Positions 46,301-58,641 are shown, counted from the stretch's first letter. The stretch: 64,000 nucleotides of DNA from Chlorella sorokiniana (GCA_025917655.1 CP084611.1:3844001-3908000); one strand, 5' to 3'. Translations and numbers: made by a program. The notes: a model not told the origin generated them from the letters alone.

Positions 46301-48023
46301 TGGCGGCTCCGGCAATCGCCACGCCATTGGCAACGGCAATGGCAATGGCAACGGGGACACCAGCACTGCCCATTTCGGCAACGGCCGCGCCAATGGCCAC
46401 GGCCACGGCAACGGCAGCGGCAATGGACCCCTTTCTGCAGCCCGTCTGCCCCCTGCCCTCTGCCGCGTACGGCTCCGGCAGCAACCCCTCTGGGAATGGG
46501 GCTGGGGGCACGGGCAATGGGAGCGGCGGGAATGGCAGCGGGGGAATGGCAGCGGGGGAATGGCAGCGGCGGGAATGGGAGCGGTGGGAACGGCAGCGGA
46601 GGCACCCCGCCGTCTGGTGGCAACGGAAGTGGTGGGCACGGCAGCGGCAACGGCCACTCCGTCATTCATGGAGCCGCTGCTGCTGCTGCACCAGGCGCGC
46701 CCAACACCGTCGCTGCTGCTGCCGCCCCCAAGCCACTAACGGCAGCGGAGATAACGGCAGCGGCAGCCTTGGCAAGCAGGCCATGTCCAAGCTGACCGAG
46801 CAGCCTGGGCAGCAGGAGCAGGAGGATGACTCACGTGATGCTGCTCAGCAGCCTGGCGGCATGCCAACAACAAAGGGTGGAGCACACGCAGGGCCAGGCG
46901 TAGGCGCCATTGCCGGCTCCGGCGCCGAGCAGCTGGTGGCAGCCATGCTGCAGCAGCAGCAGCAGCAAGGAGGCGACCAAGCTGTGCATGCCAACGCGGT
47001 GCAGGCAGCCATGCAGGCGCTGCATGCGGTGAGAGCTCAAGCTGTGCCTCTTCCTCGATGCATCCAACCTGCCGGTGATCTGTGGGGACAGGCTGCCCTT
47101 CATCGCTGCTCCCACTCATCTTCACAACGCGTGCTGGCTTGCCGTTGAATGTCCTTACTGCAGGCGGGCGTGCATCAGCTTATCATGCAGCAGACGTATG
47201 CCCAGCTGCCCTTCAATCCGCAGCAGCTGGGCCTGCCGTCTGCCTGGCTTGCGCAGGCCTCGGGTGCCGCCGCCCAACAGCCTGGAGGCAGCCTGAACCC
47301 TGCCCTGCCCAGCTTTGAAGCAGTGACCGCTATCCAGCAGCAGGTGGGCCATGACTACGACCGTCTGATCCTCCACCCCAGCACTGCTAGGGTGCACACT
47401 CGGGCCCTGGCCGATTTTCATGCTTGCATGCTCACGTGGGCCCCCGCCTCTCATGCTGGCCTGCAGATTGCGGGTAACCTGCAAGCCGGGTGGGCAGCCG
47501 TGATGCAGCAGCCCCAGCTGATGCAGCGCGTGATGGCTGGCGCCGCTGTGGTCCCCATGGACCTAGGCACGCAGCAGCCGCGGCAGCAGCAGCAGCAGCA
47601 GCAGCAGCAGCCCGCCGGAGCCGCAGCAGCAGGTAGGGGCGTCGCTTCTGGCGCGGTTATGGCACCAGGTGGGCTGCTCCTCTCCTAGGCTCAGCTGCAC
47701 TGCCTGGTCATGTTGTGTTGCTGCTACAACAAGTGCTTGTAGGCTCAAAGCGTGTCTGCGCTGTCTATGCAGATCGGGCGGCAAGTCTGCAGCTGCAGAC
47801 AGGCCTGCAGGGGTCAGCAGCGGACGCAGCGGAGGCAACGGTGCAGCTGCCGGGCAAAAGAGGACGAACAGCCCTCGGCCCGCAGGCAAGCGTGCGAGCC
47901 AACATTCTTATGCATCAATTGGGTTGATCTGATAGCCACACTGAGCTGACCGGCTCCCGCACTCCCTGCTCTGCAGGAGCCGCTCGGAAGAAGCCGAAGC
48001 CCAGCCGGTCAGAGACCCTCTAA
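43393..48023 (+). CDS. CCA1/LHY/REVEILLE-type single-MYB transcription factor
   Basis: Exon 1 (43393-43497) is acidic and joins at the acceptor near 43834 to KPYTITKQRERWTAEEHERF, VEALRLYGRQWRKIEG, then HVRTKTAVQIRSHAQKFFSK (44035-44095). This is the SHAQKYF-class MYB with Phe in place of Tyr. The downstream PPPRPKRKSGKPYPRKD block is a signature of LHY/CCA1/REVEILLE clock factors. A poly-Ala segment and PFYGLTPAMLRAMSNPATI follow (about 44540-44740). The long 3' half (45100-47650) is low-complexity: Ala/Gln, Asn-Gly repeats and a polyglutamine run. The last exon (47976-48023) ends ARKKPKPSRSETL. Coding frame in the repeat region shifts more than once. By family it binds evening-element-like promoter sites. 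A clock role here is inference. Confidence 0.82.
46126..46660 (+). repeat. GGCAAC-type coding minisatellite (Asn-Gly repeat)
   Basis: Clustered GGCAAC/GGCAAT hexamers, separated by unique patches, encode Gly-Asn and Gly-Ser-Gly-Asn runs within the MYB gene. The sense frame changes along the array (about 46130, 46230, 46420 and 46500 use different phases), so part may be spliced out or mis-assembled. Confidence 0.8.
47583..47611 (+). repeat. CAG microsatellite in MYB gene
   Basis: About nine CAG units in the frame QQPRQQQQQQQQQ, encoding polyglutamine near the C-terminus of the MYB protein. Confidence 0.8.
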
Positions 48024-49539
48024 CGGGCTTTCCGGCTGTGCTCGCACCCACGCCTCATGCTCATGCTCTGCAAACACTCAGCACTTCCCCACGATACTGC
48101 CACCCTTGGCAACTGCCTTGACCTCTGCAGGGAAGCACTGCCAACAATGCTGCTTCCCGCCCACACCCCGTGTTCCTGTTCTACGCTGATGCTGAAGGCA
48201 TGCCTCTCTCAGCATACTAGCATTACTTCCTCATCTGCCCCCAACTCGGCAGGGGGCCGCCCCTCATCTCCACTGCCTGGCTTGGGGCCCCCACTGTGCC
48301 CTCGCCTTCCTTTTTTGGCAGGGATGCCGCTCCCCGCGCCTGAGCGCCGTGTGCACAATGCAGCCAAACCAGGCCGGCAGCGTACCTGAGACAACGAATG
48401 ATGCTTCTTTGTTGTCGCTGCGTCTGAGTCCCCGTTTTCCCTCGTGCCAGGGATGGCACAGGGGCTGCGTTGCCCCATCCGCCTCAGCTGTCTGCTGAAT
48501 TGTTCTCCTCACCCCAGCCTTTCAAGTACCTGGCTGCCACCAATTCTGCTTGCTACAGCGCCACCCGGCACAGTTTTTGTGCACTGGGTTGCGGTGGACT
48601 CTCTCTGCCTCCCCCTCACTCTGTGATGAGCCCCCCTCTGTCGGCCTCACATTTGCCATGGATGCCTGCTGCGGACTCTGCGTGTGCTCATGCGGACCCT
48701 CTAGAGCTGCATGCTGTGCATCATCGGCACTGCGCCTACCCTTAGGGCTAGCAGGCAGGACTTTTGTTCCCTTCCGCTGAGCGGCCTGGCAGACGCTGTC
48801 CCACTTGCCCTGCAAATGTTGTGTAGCCCGCCGCCTGCAGCTTCCCTGCTGGCAGGCACACGCGATCCGCACCCTCGGTGACTTTCCCTTGCGCCCTCTT
48901 GTCTACCATCTTGCATCTGCTGGGATGTTACTGCTCTTTTTCACGCTCCAATGTGTCATTCATGCCAGGGCCCAAGCATGTGCTGGCCTGGCCCAACTGT
49001 GTTCATCTGCGTAGTCCCGCCAGACCCCTCCTTGGTCCATCTCTCTCCCTCCGGCTCCTCCAATGATCCAACTTACCACTACACCTGCTATGCCTACAAA
49101 GCCGCCTGTGTCTTGGTTAATTTGGTCTGCTTCCTTGCCTCATCCCCTCAGCATCGCTGCCGAAACCCCCGTCTGCATTGCTCCCCACGCTGCGCCAATG
49201 GCGTGGACGCAAGCCCTTTTCCCCCTGCGTTTATTTTTTTGCCACTCTTCAGTGGCCTCCTTGATGAGTTTCCCATGATGATAGATACTCCACTCCAAGT
49301 TGCTATATTGCAACTGTAAAAGATTGCCGAGGCCATGAAGCGTTGGGCCCATGCCGCCACATCAGGATAGCAGGAATTGGCGAGATGATGTGGTACAACA
49401 GTCTTGTGTCATCAAAGGCCGCTCAAGGACCATCCTCAAACACCTTTAGCCGACGGGCTTGCACATGGCTCCAGTCTGCGCAATGGAGCGCGGCCAATCG
49501 CCCCTGCTGCGTCTTGTAATGCACGATCATCGTCGTGGT
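48024..49539. other. 1.5-kb stretch without a recognised gene
   Basis: No frame on either strand shows known protein similarity or a coherent exon series. The sequence is pyrimidine-rich on the plus strand and less GC-rich than coding DNA. TGTAA at 49315-49319 could end a 1.3-kb 3' UTR of the MYB gene. The remaining 220 bp would be the CtpA promoter. A non-coding RNA or a fast-evolving small gene cannot be excluded. Confidence 0.4.
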
Positions 49540-52500
49540 ATGCGGCATCACATGCATGTGGCTGCTCGCCAGCTTGTCGCCTTGCGACACTTCCAGCGCC
49601 AGGTCATGGTTCCGCTTGCAGCCTTCGCAAGCGATCAGCAGGAGTGTGAGCAAGCAGAGCGGGCGATGTGGCCACCACTGGAGCTGGCAGGGGCATTGCA
49701 CGCAGCGCTGCGTGCCGCCACCGCTCTGCTGGCGGCGCTGCTCCTGCACCTGGGCGGCACTGGCGTTCCCGGCTTGTTGGGCGCTGCGCGCGCGTCAGTG
49801 GCGGAGGATAAGCTGCTTGAGTTTGTGCGGCAGGTGGAGGTGAAGGTGGACAGCGCCGTGGGGGCAGTGAAGGATGCGGCTGCACAGGTGTGGCACCTGG
49901 TGGGCCCGCCAGACCCCCTCCCCCGTCGTGCTGTGCCGATGCAACGCCAGAGCGTCCCTCCCCGCTCCAGCCCCCACTCGGCGCCCCTTGCCGCAAGATG
50001 CAGGGCAGCGAGGGCCCAGACGCGGATGAGGGGCGCCAGCTGATTCAGGAGGTGGCGGAGGTTGTGGAGACCAACTTTTCTGACGCGCGTGCCTCTGGCT
50101 ACGACCCCGCCGCCTGGCTGGAACTCAAGGAGCGGCTGCTGGCGCCCGCTGCGCGACCGGGAGGCGGCATACACGTGAGACCCGGGGCCCTGTGAGGGGG
50201 TTGGGCGGAGGGGGCCGAGGGCACATGTGGCTGCGGTGGGAAATGAAGGCACAGGCCCAGTGCCGCGCCCACCCCACGGACCACCCACCCACCTGCAGCC
50301 TGCCTCGCCCTCCTGCCCGTAGTGCTATCCGCGAGCTGCTGGCCGCCCTGCGCGACCCCTACTCCCGCTTCGTGCCGCCCTCCGACTTTGCGGCGATGCT
50401 CAAGTATGACGTCAGCGGGGTGGGCCTCAACCTGGGCACCGCAGAGGAGTTTGCCAACAAGACGGTGGGTGGCAGCGGCATGGGCACTCGCGCTGCACGG
50501 GGCTGGCAGGGGGATGTGGAGGGTTTGGCGAGGGAAGGAGGGGCTGACGAGGTTCAATTGAGGGATTGGGCGGCGGCGCCCTGCCCTGACGCTGCCCTTC
50601 TGCTGCCGCCCGAGGGGCAGGGATGGAGCTGCAGCGCTGTGCCGCGCCCTGAAGCAGCCGGTCTTGGTGCAGCTGGCAGCCACGCACATTTGGCCGAATG
50701 TCATGATGCCGTCAACCCCCGCCCCCTCCCCCACTCTGAAAGCAGAGCCTGGAGCTGCGGGGGGGCGGGGCGTGGGCAGCGCGGCTGCGGGCGAGGGGGT
50801 GTGGGTGCTGGGCCTGATCCGCGGCTCCGCAGCCGACGCCGCCGGCATCCGCCAGGGCGACCAGCTGCTGGCGCTGGACGGCGCGCCGCTGGCTGGGCAG
50901 ACGCCCTTTGCGGTGGCCAGCCTGCTGCAGGGGCAGGAGGGGGAGGCGGCGGCGGAGCCAGGGCTGGGCCTGCAGGGCGCGCCTGTGCAGCTCAAGGTGT
51001 GCGGCGGCGGGCGGGGACGCGCCTGGGACGCCTGCGGTGCCGCTCGTCTCAGCTGCGCTGCCATCCGGCCCCACCCAGCAGGCCCGCCCGACTGCGCAGC
51101 ACAGGCAGCGCGCCCTGACCCCCTGCGCCGCCCCTGGCCCATCCCCTGCGCGCCGCAGGTGCGCGGCTTTGACGGCGGCGAGCGGGTGGTGACCCTGCAG
51201 CGGCCCACCCGCGTGCTGCCCTCCCCAGTGACCACCCGGCTGGAGACGGGGCCCGGCGGCGAGCGGGTGGGGGTCATCAAGCTGGCCAACTTCAACGCTC
51301 GGGCGCAGGTGCGGCTAGCCGCCACGCGCACGAGCAACCTGCCCGGCGCCCATCCGCAGCGACTGCTCGCGCTGCTGCTGCTTCCTGCGCCTGCCGCGCT
51401 GCCTGCCAGGCCCTGAGCCCATCCTTGGACTGGTGTCCGGCTGCAGCGCGACACGCTGGCCGCGGTGCGGCGCCTGTCGGCCGCCGGGGCTCAGCGCCTG
51501 GTGCTCGACCTGCGGGACAACCGCGGCGGGCTGGTGAGCGAGGGGGTGGAGGTGGCGCGCCTGTTTCTGGGCGGCGACGCGCTGGTGGTGCGCACCGAGG
51601 GCAGGGCGCGCGCCTCGGCGGCGCCCATCACCGCGCCAGGGCCACCCGCCACCGACGGTGCGCCCCATCATCCGCGGGAGGGGAGGGTTGGGGGCCCCAG
51701 GCCGGCATGCGGTTGTGGGGTGCGGCCTGGCCCAGGCTGGGTGAGCGGGGGGGCCTGCTGCACCCTCGCGGGCGGGGGCCCAACCCCACCTGTGCACATG
51801 CCAGCCTGCTAGGCTGGCAGCACCCAGTGCCATCTGGCTGTGCCCAGCCCCCTCCTGGAGCGCCCCCTCCCGCAGCCCCCTGGTGGTGCTGGTGAACGAC
51901 CACACCGCCTCGGCCAGCGAGATCCTGGCGGGCGCGCTGCGCGACAACTGCCGCGCCGTGCTGGCGGGCAAGCGCACCTACGGCAAGGGCCTGATCCAGG
52001 TGGGGAGGGCGTGGGGGAGAGGGATGGGGCAGGGGGGGCTGTTGTTTGGGCCGGCGAGAGGGGGCAGCTCTGCATCTTACCTCACATGCGCCGCCCCCAC
52101 CCACCCCACCCACCAGCAAACACCAGAAGTAGGCAGGTCAAGCACCGCACGCACCGCTCCCCCTCCCACACCCCCTCGCCCCCACCCCGCATGCAGAGCG
52201 TGTATGAGCTGTCAGACGGGTCGGGCCTGGTGCTGACGGTGGGCAAGTATGTGACGCCCACCGGCACAGACATTGACCGCGAGGGGTTGCGCCCAGACTT
52301 CAGGGCGCAGCCGCAGCCTGCGGACGCGGATGCCGCCGTCGCCGCGTGCCGCCTGCAGCGCGGAGCCGCCGTGGCATCGGCTGCACCGCCCCCATCCCTG
52401 ACGTTGCTGTGGCCGCTCACTCATTGGACTGATCCTCCCCGCAAACACATGCCACGCTGCGCCGGTCTGTGCAAGGGTGGCCCATGGACGCAGAAGCTGC

Positions 52501-52568
52501 CGTTTGTTACAGAACAGGGGGGTCTTCCTGACGAGTCAATCTTCTTGACGAATCAAAGGCTCAGTTGA
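49540..52568 (+). CDS. CTPA: Carboxyl-terminal processing protease CtpA (S41), lumenal
   Basis: Serine protease that trims the D1 precursor of photosystem II in the thylakoid lumen. The N-terminus is bipartite: a basic leader from 49540, then a hydrophobic helix ([18 protein letters not shown]) and GAARA, a likely AxA cleavage site. Mature part: [40 protein letters not shown], a PDZ domain ([29 protein letters not shown]), then [10 protein letters not shown] and [20 protein letters not shown]. The catalytic Ser is in [17 protein letters not shown] (51895-51945) and Lys in [11 protein letters not shown] (about 51967-51999). The end is [19 protein letters not shown]. The expected LRDREAAYT segment near 50150 is out of frame by a small indel. 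The tail after 52330 is longer than in most family members. Confidence 0.93.
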
Positions 52569-53510
52569 GCGCAATGAAATGGACAAAAACAGCCGCCGCC
52601 GGCAGCAGGGCGCATGGCAGGCATTGCTGCCAGCAAGGAGGGATTCCTCCTTTGCTGTGCAGCGGCAGCACTTGAACGATAGGGACCATGAAATGGGACT
52701 AGTGAGGGAGGCAGACAGCACGGCCTTAAGGGAGCGGGATGCACGCAGGAGGGCAGCTGCTGAGGATCAAAGAAGTGCAGGAGGGTCGGCGGACAACGTG
52801 AGGGGGATGCCACACAGCGTAGCCCAGCGCTTCTGGAGGCGGGCGCATGGGCGTGGTCGCAGTGTGCATGTGTGAATGATCCCAAACTGAATACGTAAAG
52901 TGAGACAGGACCCGCATGCATGGCAGGAAAAAACGATTGCGGAGGGTGCATGTTCGGGGTGCGCCCGGGGCGACACGCGCTGCGTTCAAGAACTGGGCCG
53001 GCCCCGTGCACATGGGGGCAAGGCTGGCTGTGCAGCACAGGGAAGGGGCAGGGCACAAGCCGAGGAGTGCAGGAGGCGTGCCCCGCAGGAACAGCGGGGC
53101 GCCGGCCGCCTGACGCTCACACTGCTGCACAGCTGAGGGGACTGCACGGCTGGGCACAAGGGTGCAGCGTTTGGGGGCAATCGGCAGACAGAATGCATCG
53201 GCAAGCAAAACATAAAACCATCATCAAGCGAACATCAAACGGCTGCGTACTCATTCGTTGCATGTGCATAACGAAAGGGGATAAAGGGATCGGATCTGCT
53301 CGTTGGAAGGGGCGCAGCCAGCACCTGCCCCCTCGCTCCGTGAGGGGCTGGAGGGGCGGAAGGCTGGCGACGGCGCAGTGCCAAATGAAATGGAATGGAG
53401 GGGAAGGGGGTGTTGGAAATGTGAAAAGCAGGGGCAAGCCCGCAGCCCCAGGGGGTGGAGGCAATCAAAGAGGAGGAGGTGGGAGGCGTGGCGCATAGCG
53501 ACGAGCGCAG
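52569..53510. other. Convergent 3' region, CtpA and histidine kinase
   Basis: 942 bp between stop codons on opposite strands. A 98-codon plus-strand frame at 52579-52875 is basic and shows no motif or splice context. I see no gene and no clear TGTAA on either strand, so poly(A) sites here are undetermined. Confidence 0.45.
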
Positions 53511-56500
53511 CTACAGCCGCCGGCGCGCCTGCGTCGCCTCGCGGATGGCCACAGTCAGCTGCTCCTTCAGCACCGGCTTGCTGCAAAGGGGGTCGGGGGA
53601 GGGCGGAGCACGCGCTCACTGGCAGGTGCAGTGACGGCACATGCACCGCCACGCGTGCACACCGATTTGCCGCCTCCTTCCTTTCCTCCCACGCCACCAT
53701 GCACGCTGCACACAGTCCCGGCCTGCCGACCCCCGCCAAAGCCGGCTGTCCCCGCTGCACAGGCGCACGGCCACAGCCAGCGTACCCTGCCCGCCCAGAC
53801 CCTCCCCCAACCAAGCATGCCCACCCAGGGGCGGGCCCGCACCTGAGGAAGCCGTCCATGCCGGCTGCGATGCACTCCACGCGGTCGCGCTCCGAGGCGT
53901 TGGCCGTCATGGCCACTATGGGCACTGCGCAGCCCAGGGAGCGCAGCTCTCGGGTGGCCTCCACACCGCCCAGCACCGGCATGCACATGTCCATGAGGAT
54001 GATGTCGTAGGGGGCCGGGGCCGCACCCCGCCTCCTGCACAGCCTGCAGCAGGGTGGGGGGTGGGGAGGCGGGCATGGTATGAGAGGCAGGCAGAGGAGG
54101 CGGGGCCAAGCAGGGCGGGGCCAAGCCAGCGCGCACGGCTTGGGGGCGGGCGCTGTGCCAGGTGGCCGCGGCGCGCACCATGACAGCCTCGCGCCCGTTG
54201 GAGGCCACGCGGCACTGGCAGCCCAGCGAGGTCAGCACGCGCTTGGCCACCGTCTGGTTGATCAGGTTGTCCTCAGCCAGCAGCACGCGCAGACCCGCCA
54301 GCGAGCGCACCCCGCCGTCACCGCCCACGCCGGCGGCGGCGCGCGCTGCGCGGCGGAGTGCCGCCCGCGCCTGACGGCCGGCCGGTGGTGCGACGGGAGG
54401 CGGGGGCTGGCGAGGAGGCCGCGCTGGGTGCGCCGCTGCCCACCGGCATCTGCGCCAGCATCTCGGCGGCGGTGAAGGAGGGCGGCTGCGGCGCCTGCTC
54501 CCAGCTGAGCGCGTGGCGCGGCTGGTACCCAGCCTCCCCCTCCTCCATGCCGGCCAGGCTGCCAGAGCACTCCTGCCGCGGCTTGTGGTGGTGGTGGGTG
54601 TGCGAGGGCCACATGCTGCTGAGGTTGGAGTCCATGGACTGGCGTCGGCTGCCGCTGCCGCCGCCCCGCGTGCGGTGCCGCCGCCGCCGCCGCCATCGCC
54701 GTGCGGCCCCGCCCGGTCGCCGCGGTGTGGCGACGACGGAATGCCACTGGGAAGCCCCTCGGCGCCCGCGGCAGCGGCGGCCGCCGCGCTGGCCGTCGCC
54801 GCATGCCGCACCGCATCCACCGAGCGGCGCATGGCCGCCTGCCCCGCGGCTTGGGAGGGCGTGATGCGGGGGTGCCCCCAGGGGTGGAGGGGGCGGCGTC
54901 GTGGGAGCCTTCCGACGCTGCCGCCGCCTCCTCCTCGCTCCCCTCCTCCAGGCTGGCAGCCGAGGAGGCGGTGGCGGCGGGCAGTATGAGGGGCACGGTG
55001 AACCAGAAGACTGAGCCGCAGGCGGGCTTGGACAGCGCGCCGATGGCGCCCCCAGCACAGCCACCTGCTTGCAGCAGATGCTGAGGCCCAGGCCCGTGCC
55101 GCCCTTGGCCCGCGGCCGCCGCATCTCGGAGTCGGTGCCCTGCAGGGGTGGGGGGTGGGTGGGGGTGGGGGTGGGGGAGTGGGGATGGGGGCCGGAGAGG
55201 CGGCCCCACATGTGCAGCGGCTTGAGAGCTGGCAGTCCCCCGCCCAGGATGCATGGGTGCTGCCCAGCTGGGCGTTCATGCAAGGCATGAGAGGCATGAG
55301 AACCCAGGTGGGAGCGTTATCCGTGCCCACGCCACCCACACGCACATACACGCAGAGAGGCGCGTTGGAGGTGGGGCGCCGTGAACTTGGGGAGGGGCAC
55401 GCATGCGCGAAAAACACACACACACACAGCGCAGGCGCCCACACCTGCACATAGTCCTGGAACAGGCTCTCCAGGGCCTGGTGGCTGACGCCCACCCCCG
55501 TGTCCAGGACCTCGAAGCACAGGAAGCGCGGCTCGCCCTCGTCGTCGCTGCTGCTGGAAAGAGCAGTGGCGCGGCCGCCGCCAGACGTGTGCCGCACTGC
55601 GCAGGGTGGGGCCAGGTGTGTGTGGATGGTTCAGGCTAGCGCAGCACGACAGCCAGGTGCCGCTCAGCACTGCAGGCAGGTGTCCAGCAACGGCGCTGCG
55701 TGCAGGCAAGGGCTCGGCGACGGCGGCAGCTTGCACTCACGGACAAAGTGTGGGTCTGGCTGGCTGTGCACGCTGCACCAGCCGTCCACCTCGGTGACCG
55801 AGGACATGATGGCGTGTGGCACCCCCGCCGCCGCCGCCTGCCGGCTCAGCAGCGCCGCGGCATCTGCTGCGTCGCTGCCGCCGGGGCATTCCCACGCCGT
55901 CGCTGGCGGCAGAGGCCAGCGAGCCGGCAGGATCGCGCTCAGCATGGTCGCCGTTTGCGTACAAGGTGTAGACTGGGTCACCCAGCCGCGGCGCGGCCTT
56001 CCCTGTGCCGCCATTTGCAGCATAGGCTGCAGACAGCGGCACGCCGCCGGGCGCAGCCAGCACGTCGTTGGGGGTGCTGCAGCGGCTGGCGTCGGGGGCA
56101 GAATCCGGGGCGGAGGTGGAGGCCGAGCGGAGGGCCAGAGCACCCGCTCTCGCCGACTCGCAGAAGGAGAGGGCAAAGGCGGGGTCAGGGCGGTAAGACT
56201 GCCCCACCACGCGCACGCGCAGGGCGATGCTGCCGCGCTTGGTGTACTTGGCTGCGGCAGGAACGTGGGGCGAGTGTGTGTGAGGGGTTGGCTGCACTTG
56301 GGGCACACGCCCCCTGCACGCAGGCACGAAACTGCAGGCTGCTGGGGCGCCTGCCGGTGCTGTTTGCTCCCTCGCCACGGCGGCAGACGACGCAGCGCAG
56401 CGCCGCCCCCACCCGCGTTTGTGTACAGGTTGAGCAGGATGCCGCAGATGCGGGAGGGGTCGCCCAGCACCGTTGCGGGGGCACCCTCCAGGTCAGGATC

Positions 56501-58641
56501 CAGCAGCGCCACGCCGCGCTGCAGCGCAGTTGGGTGGGGTTGGTTGGTGGCAAGTGAGGCCCCCGTCGGTCAGCCACCGCCAGCACGTCGGCCTCAGCCA
56601 GCTCACGGCTAGCCACTTCAGCAGAGTGATGCGCGCAGCTGCCCCGCCCCCTCGGCGCCTCACCTCTCTGCCCACCATGGCCTCGATGATGCAGTGCACA
56701 TCTGCCACCAGGTCGCGCAGGTCCAGCGGGGAGCGCACAATGTCCAGCTGCTTGCCCGCCTCCATCTTGAAGAAGTCGAGGAAGTTGGAGACAGTGGAGA
56801 GCAGGATGGAGCCCGACACGCGGATGGTCTTGGCCAGCTCACGCTGGTCCTCCTGCACCCGTCGACGCGCAGGGAGGGGAGGGAGGTGGGCAGGCAGCAG
56901 GTGCCTCCGCCGCTCCACACGCTGTGACGCTCAGCAGCTCCCAACATTTTGGGGGCCCGTCCAAGGGAGCCGCAACCCGTGGCCCAGTGCAGCAGCCTGC
57001 CCGCAGCCCGCCCACACTGCCCCCTCCACTTCACAGTTGTCAGTCGCTCTGCACCCCCATCACGCCCCCAGGGCTCACATCCAACTGCGTGTCCAGCAAC
57101 ATCTCCGCGCTGGCCAGGCAGCCGTTGAGCGGCGTGCGCACTTCGTGGCACATGAGGCTCATGAACTCGCTCTTGGCTTCGTTGGCAGCCTTCTCCTTGA
57201 CAACCACGAGCGCACGCGCAGCAGCCTGCGCAGCAGCCAGCAGTGGTTGGTGTGTGTGGGTGTGAAGGTGCAGCGTGCAAGGAGGTGGCAAGGAGGGGGC
57301 GCCGCGCCACTGCGCTGCCACTGCGCCGCCCTCCCACGCGCCTGCTGCTGCGCCTGCGCCAGCTCCCGCTCCATCAGCACCCGCGCCTGCACCTCCTCCA
57401 GCTCCTTGGCGGCCGCAGCCAGCGCCAGCTTGTGCGCCACAAACGACTCGCGCCGGCTGCTATCTGCGGCAGCGCATGAGGGAGGGCCCATGACGAGCCG
57501 TGAAGCAGCGGGGTGGGCGGCGGCATGAGCAGCGCCTGACTGCAGCACAGCAGCGGCTGCGCCAGCGCTGGTCAGCCGCGGGGGTGCTCACCCGACAGAA
57601 AGGCCATGAGGGCGCCCACCGCCCAGGCCACAAGGATGTGCACAAGCGCCTCCAGCGGCAGCGGGCCGGCCACCACCAGCTCCACACCTCGGCTGCTGGC
57701 TGCTGCCTGCTCCAGCGGGAGCGCTGCCCTGCAGGCCTCCGGGCCCGCGACCGGGGCTGCACCCATGCACGTGCCCGCCGCTGCCACCCCATCTGCTGGC
57801 CACTGCAAGCGCAGGTTGGCGGCTACCGCGACCAGCACTGGCGCGGCGAGGGCTGTGGCACCCACAAACCAGCGCAGCTTCAGCACCGCGCTGGTGCAGG
57901 TGAGGAAGAGCGCCGCATACACATAGTCGCCGGCGTTGGCCGGCCGCAGCGACAGCAGCAGCAGGGAGATGGCGGTGGCCACGAGGCAGCACAACGCTAG
58001 CTCCTCCTGCAACCATAGTCGGCGCAATGACTGTAAATCGGCTCAGCATTGTAACTGCGCAATTGAGGATGTGCAAGGCACATGAACAGGCAGCACAAGA
58101 GTACCAGCGGCGCCAGACCGACGACCAGCAACTTGCCGCAGCACCGACAAGGGCACAGAAGCCCTGCACGCCGCCTTATGGTAGCCAGGACGCACCTGAT
58201 GTGCAGCACGCACGCCCATACGTCGCGTACGGGCGTTGAGCAGGCCAATTAGGCTGTAAAGCAGCGCCATGTTGCCAAGTTGGGCCAGCAGGCTGCGACC
58301 CACGGGCTCGGCTGCGGCCAGCTTGGCGGCTGCTCGAACAACAAACATCAGACAATCGAAGGCGCCCACAAGCGCCAGCACGCGCCACCGGGAGGAGGCC
58401 TGCTCGGCGGCATACTCGCCCTCCACAGCGCTGCAGCGGGGAAAGCGGACATCTTTCAATGCATCGAGGGTGGTAGGACCTTTGGCGAGGGCGCAAGGAG
58501 CCGTGCAACCTTGCGTCCAGGCACGCTGGGAGCAGACGCTGGTCACCTGCTGTGGAAGGAGAGCAACAAGCGGTGCTGCTGCAGCCCCTGTGCGCTCTCC
58601 TCGTCCCCAGGGAACGGCGTGGAGGGTGAATGGGCTGCCAT
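53511..58641 (-). CDS. Membrane hybrid histidine kinase (HisKA-HATPase-REC)
   Basis: Two-component sensor. From the ATG at 58641 ([15 protein letters not shown]) the N-terminal third has several hydrophobic segments in two exons: [17 protein letters not shown] and [14 protein letters not shown] (58420-58220), [44 protein letters not shown] and [16 protein letters not shown] (58010-57595). A coiled coil ([20 protein letters not shown]) leads to the HisKA box [18 protein letters not shown], with the phospho-accepting His (near 57140). The N-box region is [17 protein letters not shown] (near 56430), the G1 box [10 protein letters not shown] (near 55500) and G2 GGTGLGLSI (near 55085). A receiver domain begins [20 protein letters not shown] (54290-54230), has [12 protein letters not shown] with the phosphoryl Asp (near 53990), and ends [16 protein letters not shown]. 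No GAF, PAS or ethylene-binding domain is visible, so the signal is unknown. Confidence 0.88.
55144..55192 (+). repeat. G-rich tract with quadruplex-forming pattern
   Basis: At least six runs of four or more G separated by single T or AT within 49 bp. It lies in a histidine-kinase intron, on the strand opposite the transcript. Confidence 0.65.
55414..55428. repeat. CA dinucleotide repeat
   Basis: About seven CA units in a histidine-kinase intron. Confidence 0.7.

Noticed and set aside
46126-46660. Regularly spaced hexamers considered as a CRISPR-like array
   Set aside because: Units are six bases, coding, without unique spacers of constant length, in a eukaryotic gene.
44702-46669. 655-codon open frame on the minus strand
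   Set aside because: It is antisense to the MYB gene, made of Ala/Pro/Arg/Cys-rich chance sequence, with no domain. High GC content leaves many long shadow frames.
52579-52875. Possible small basic protein between CtpA and the kinase
   Set aside because: No motif, no splice context, and an equally long frame exists on the opposite strand. It lies in a convergent 3' region.
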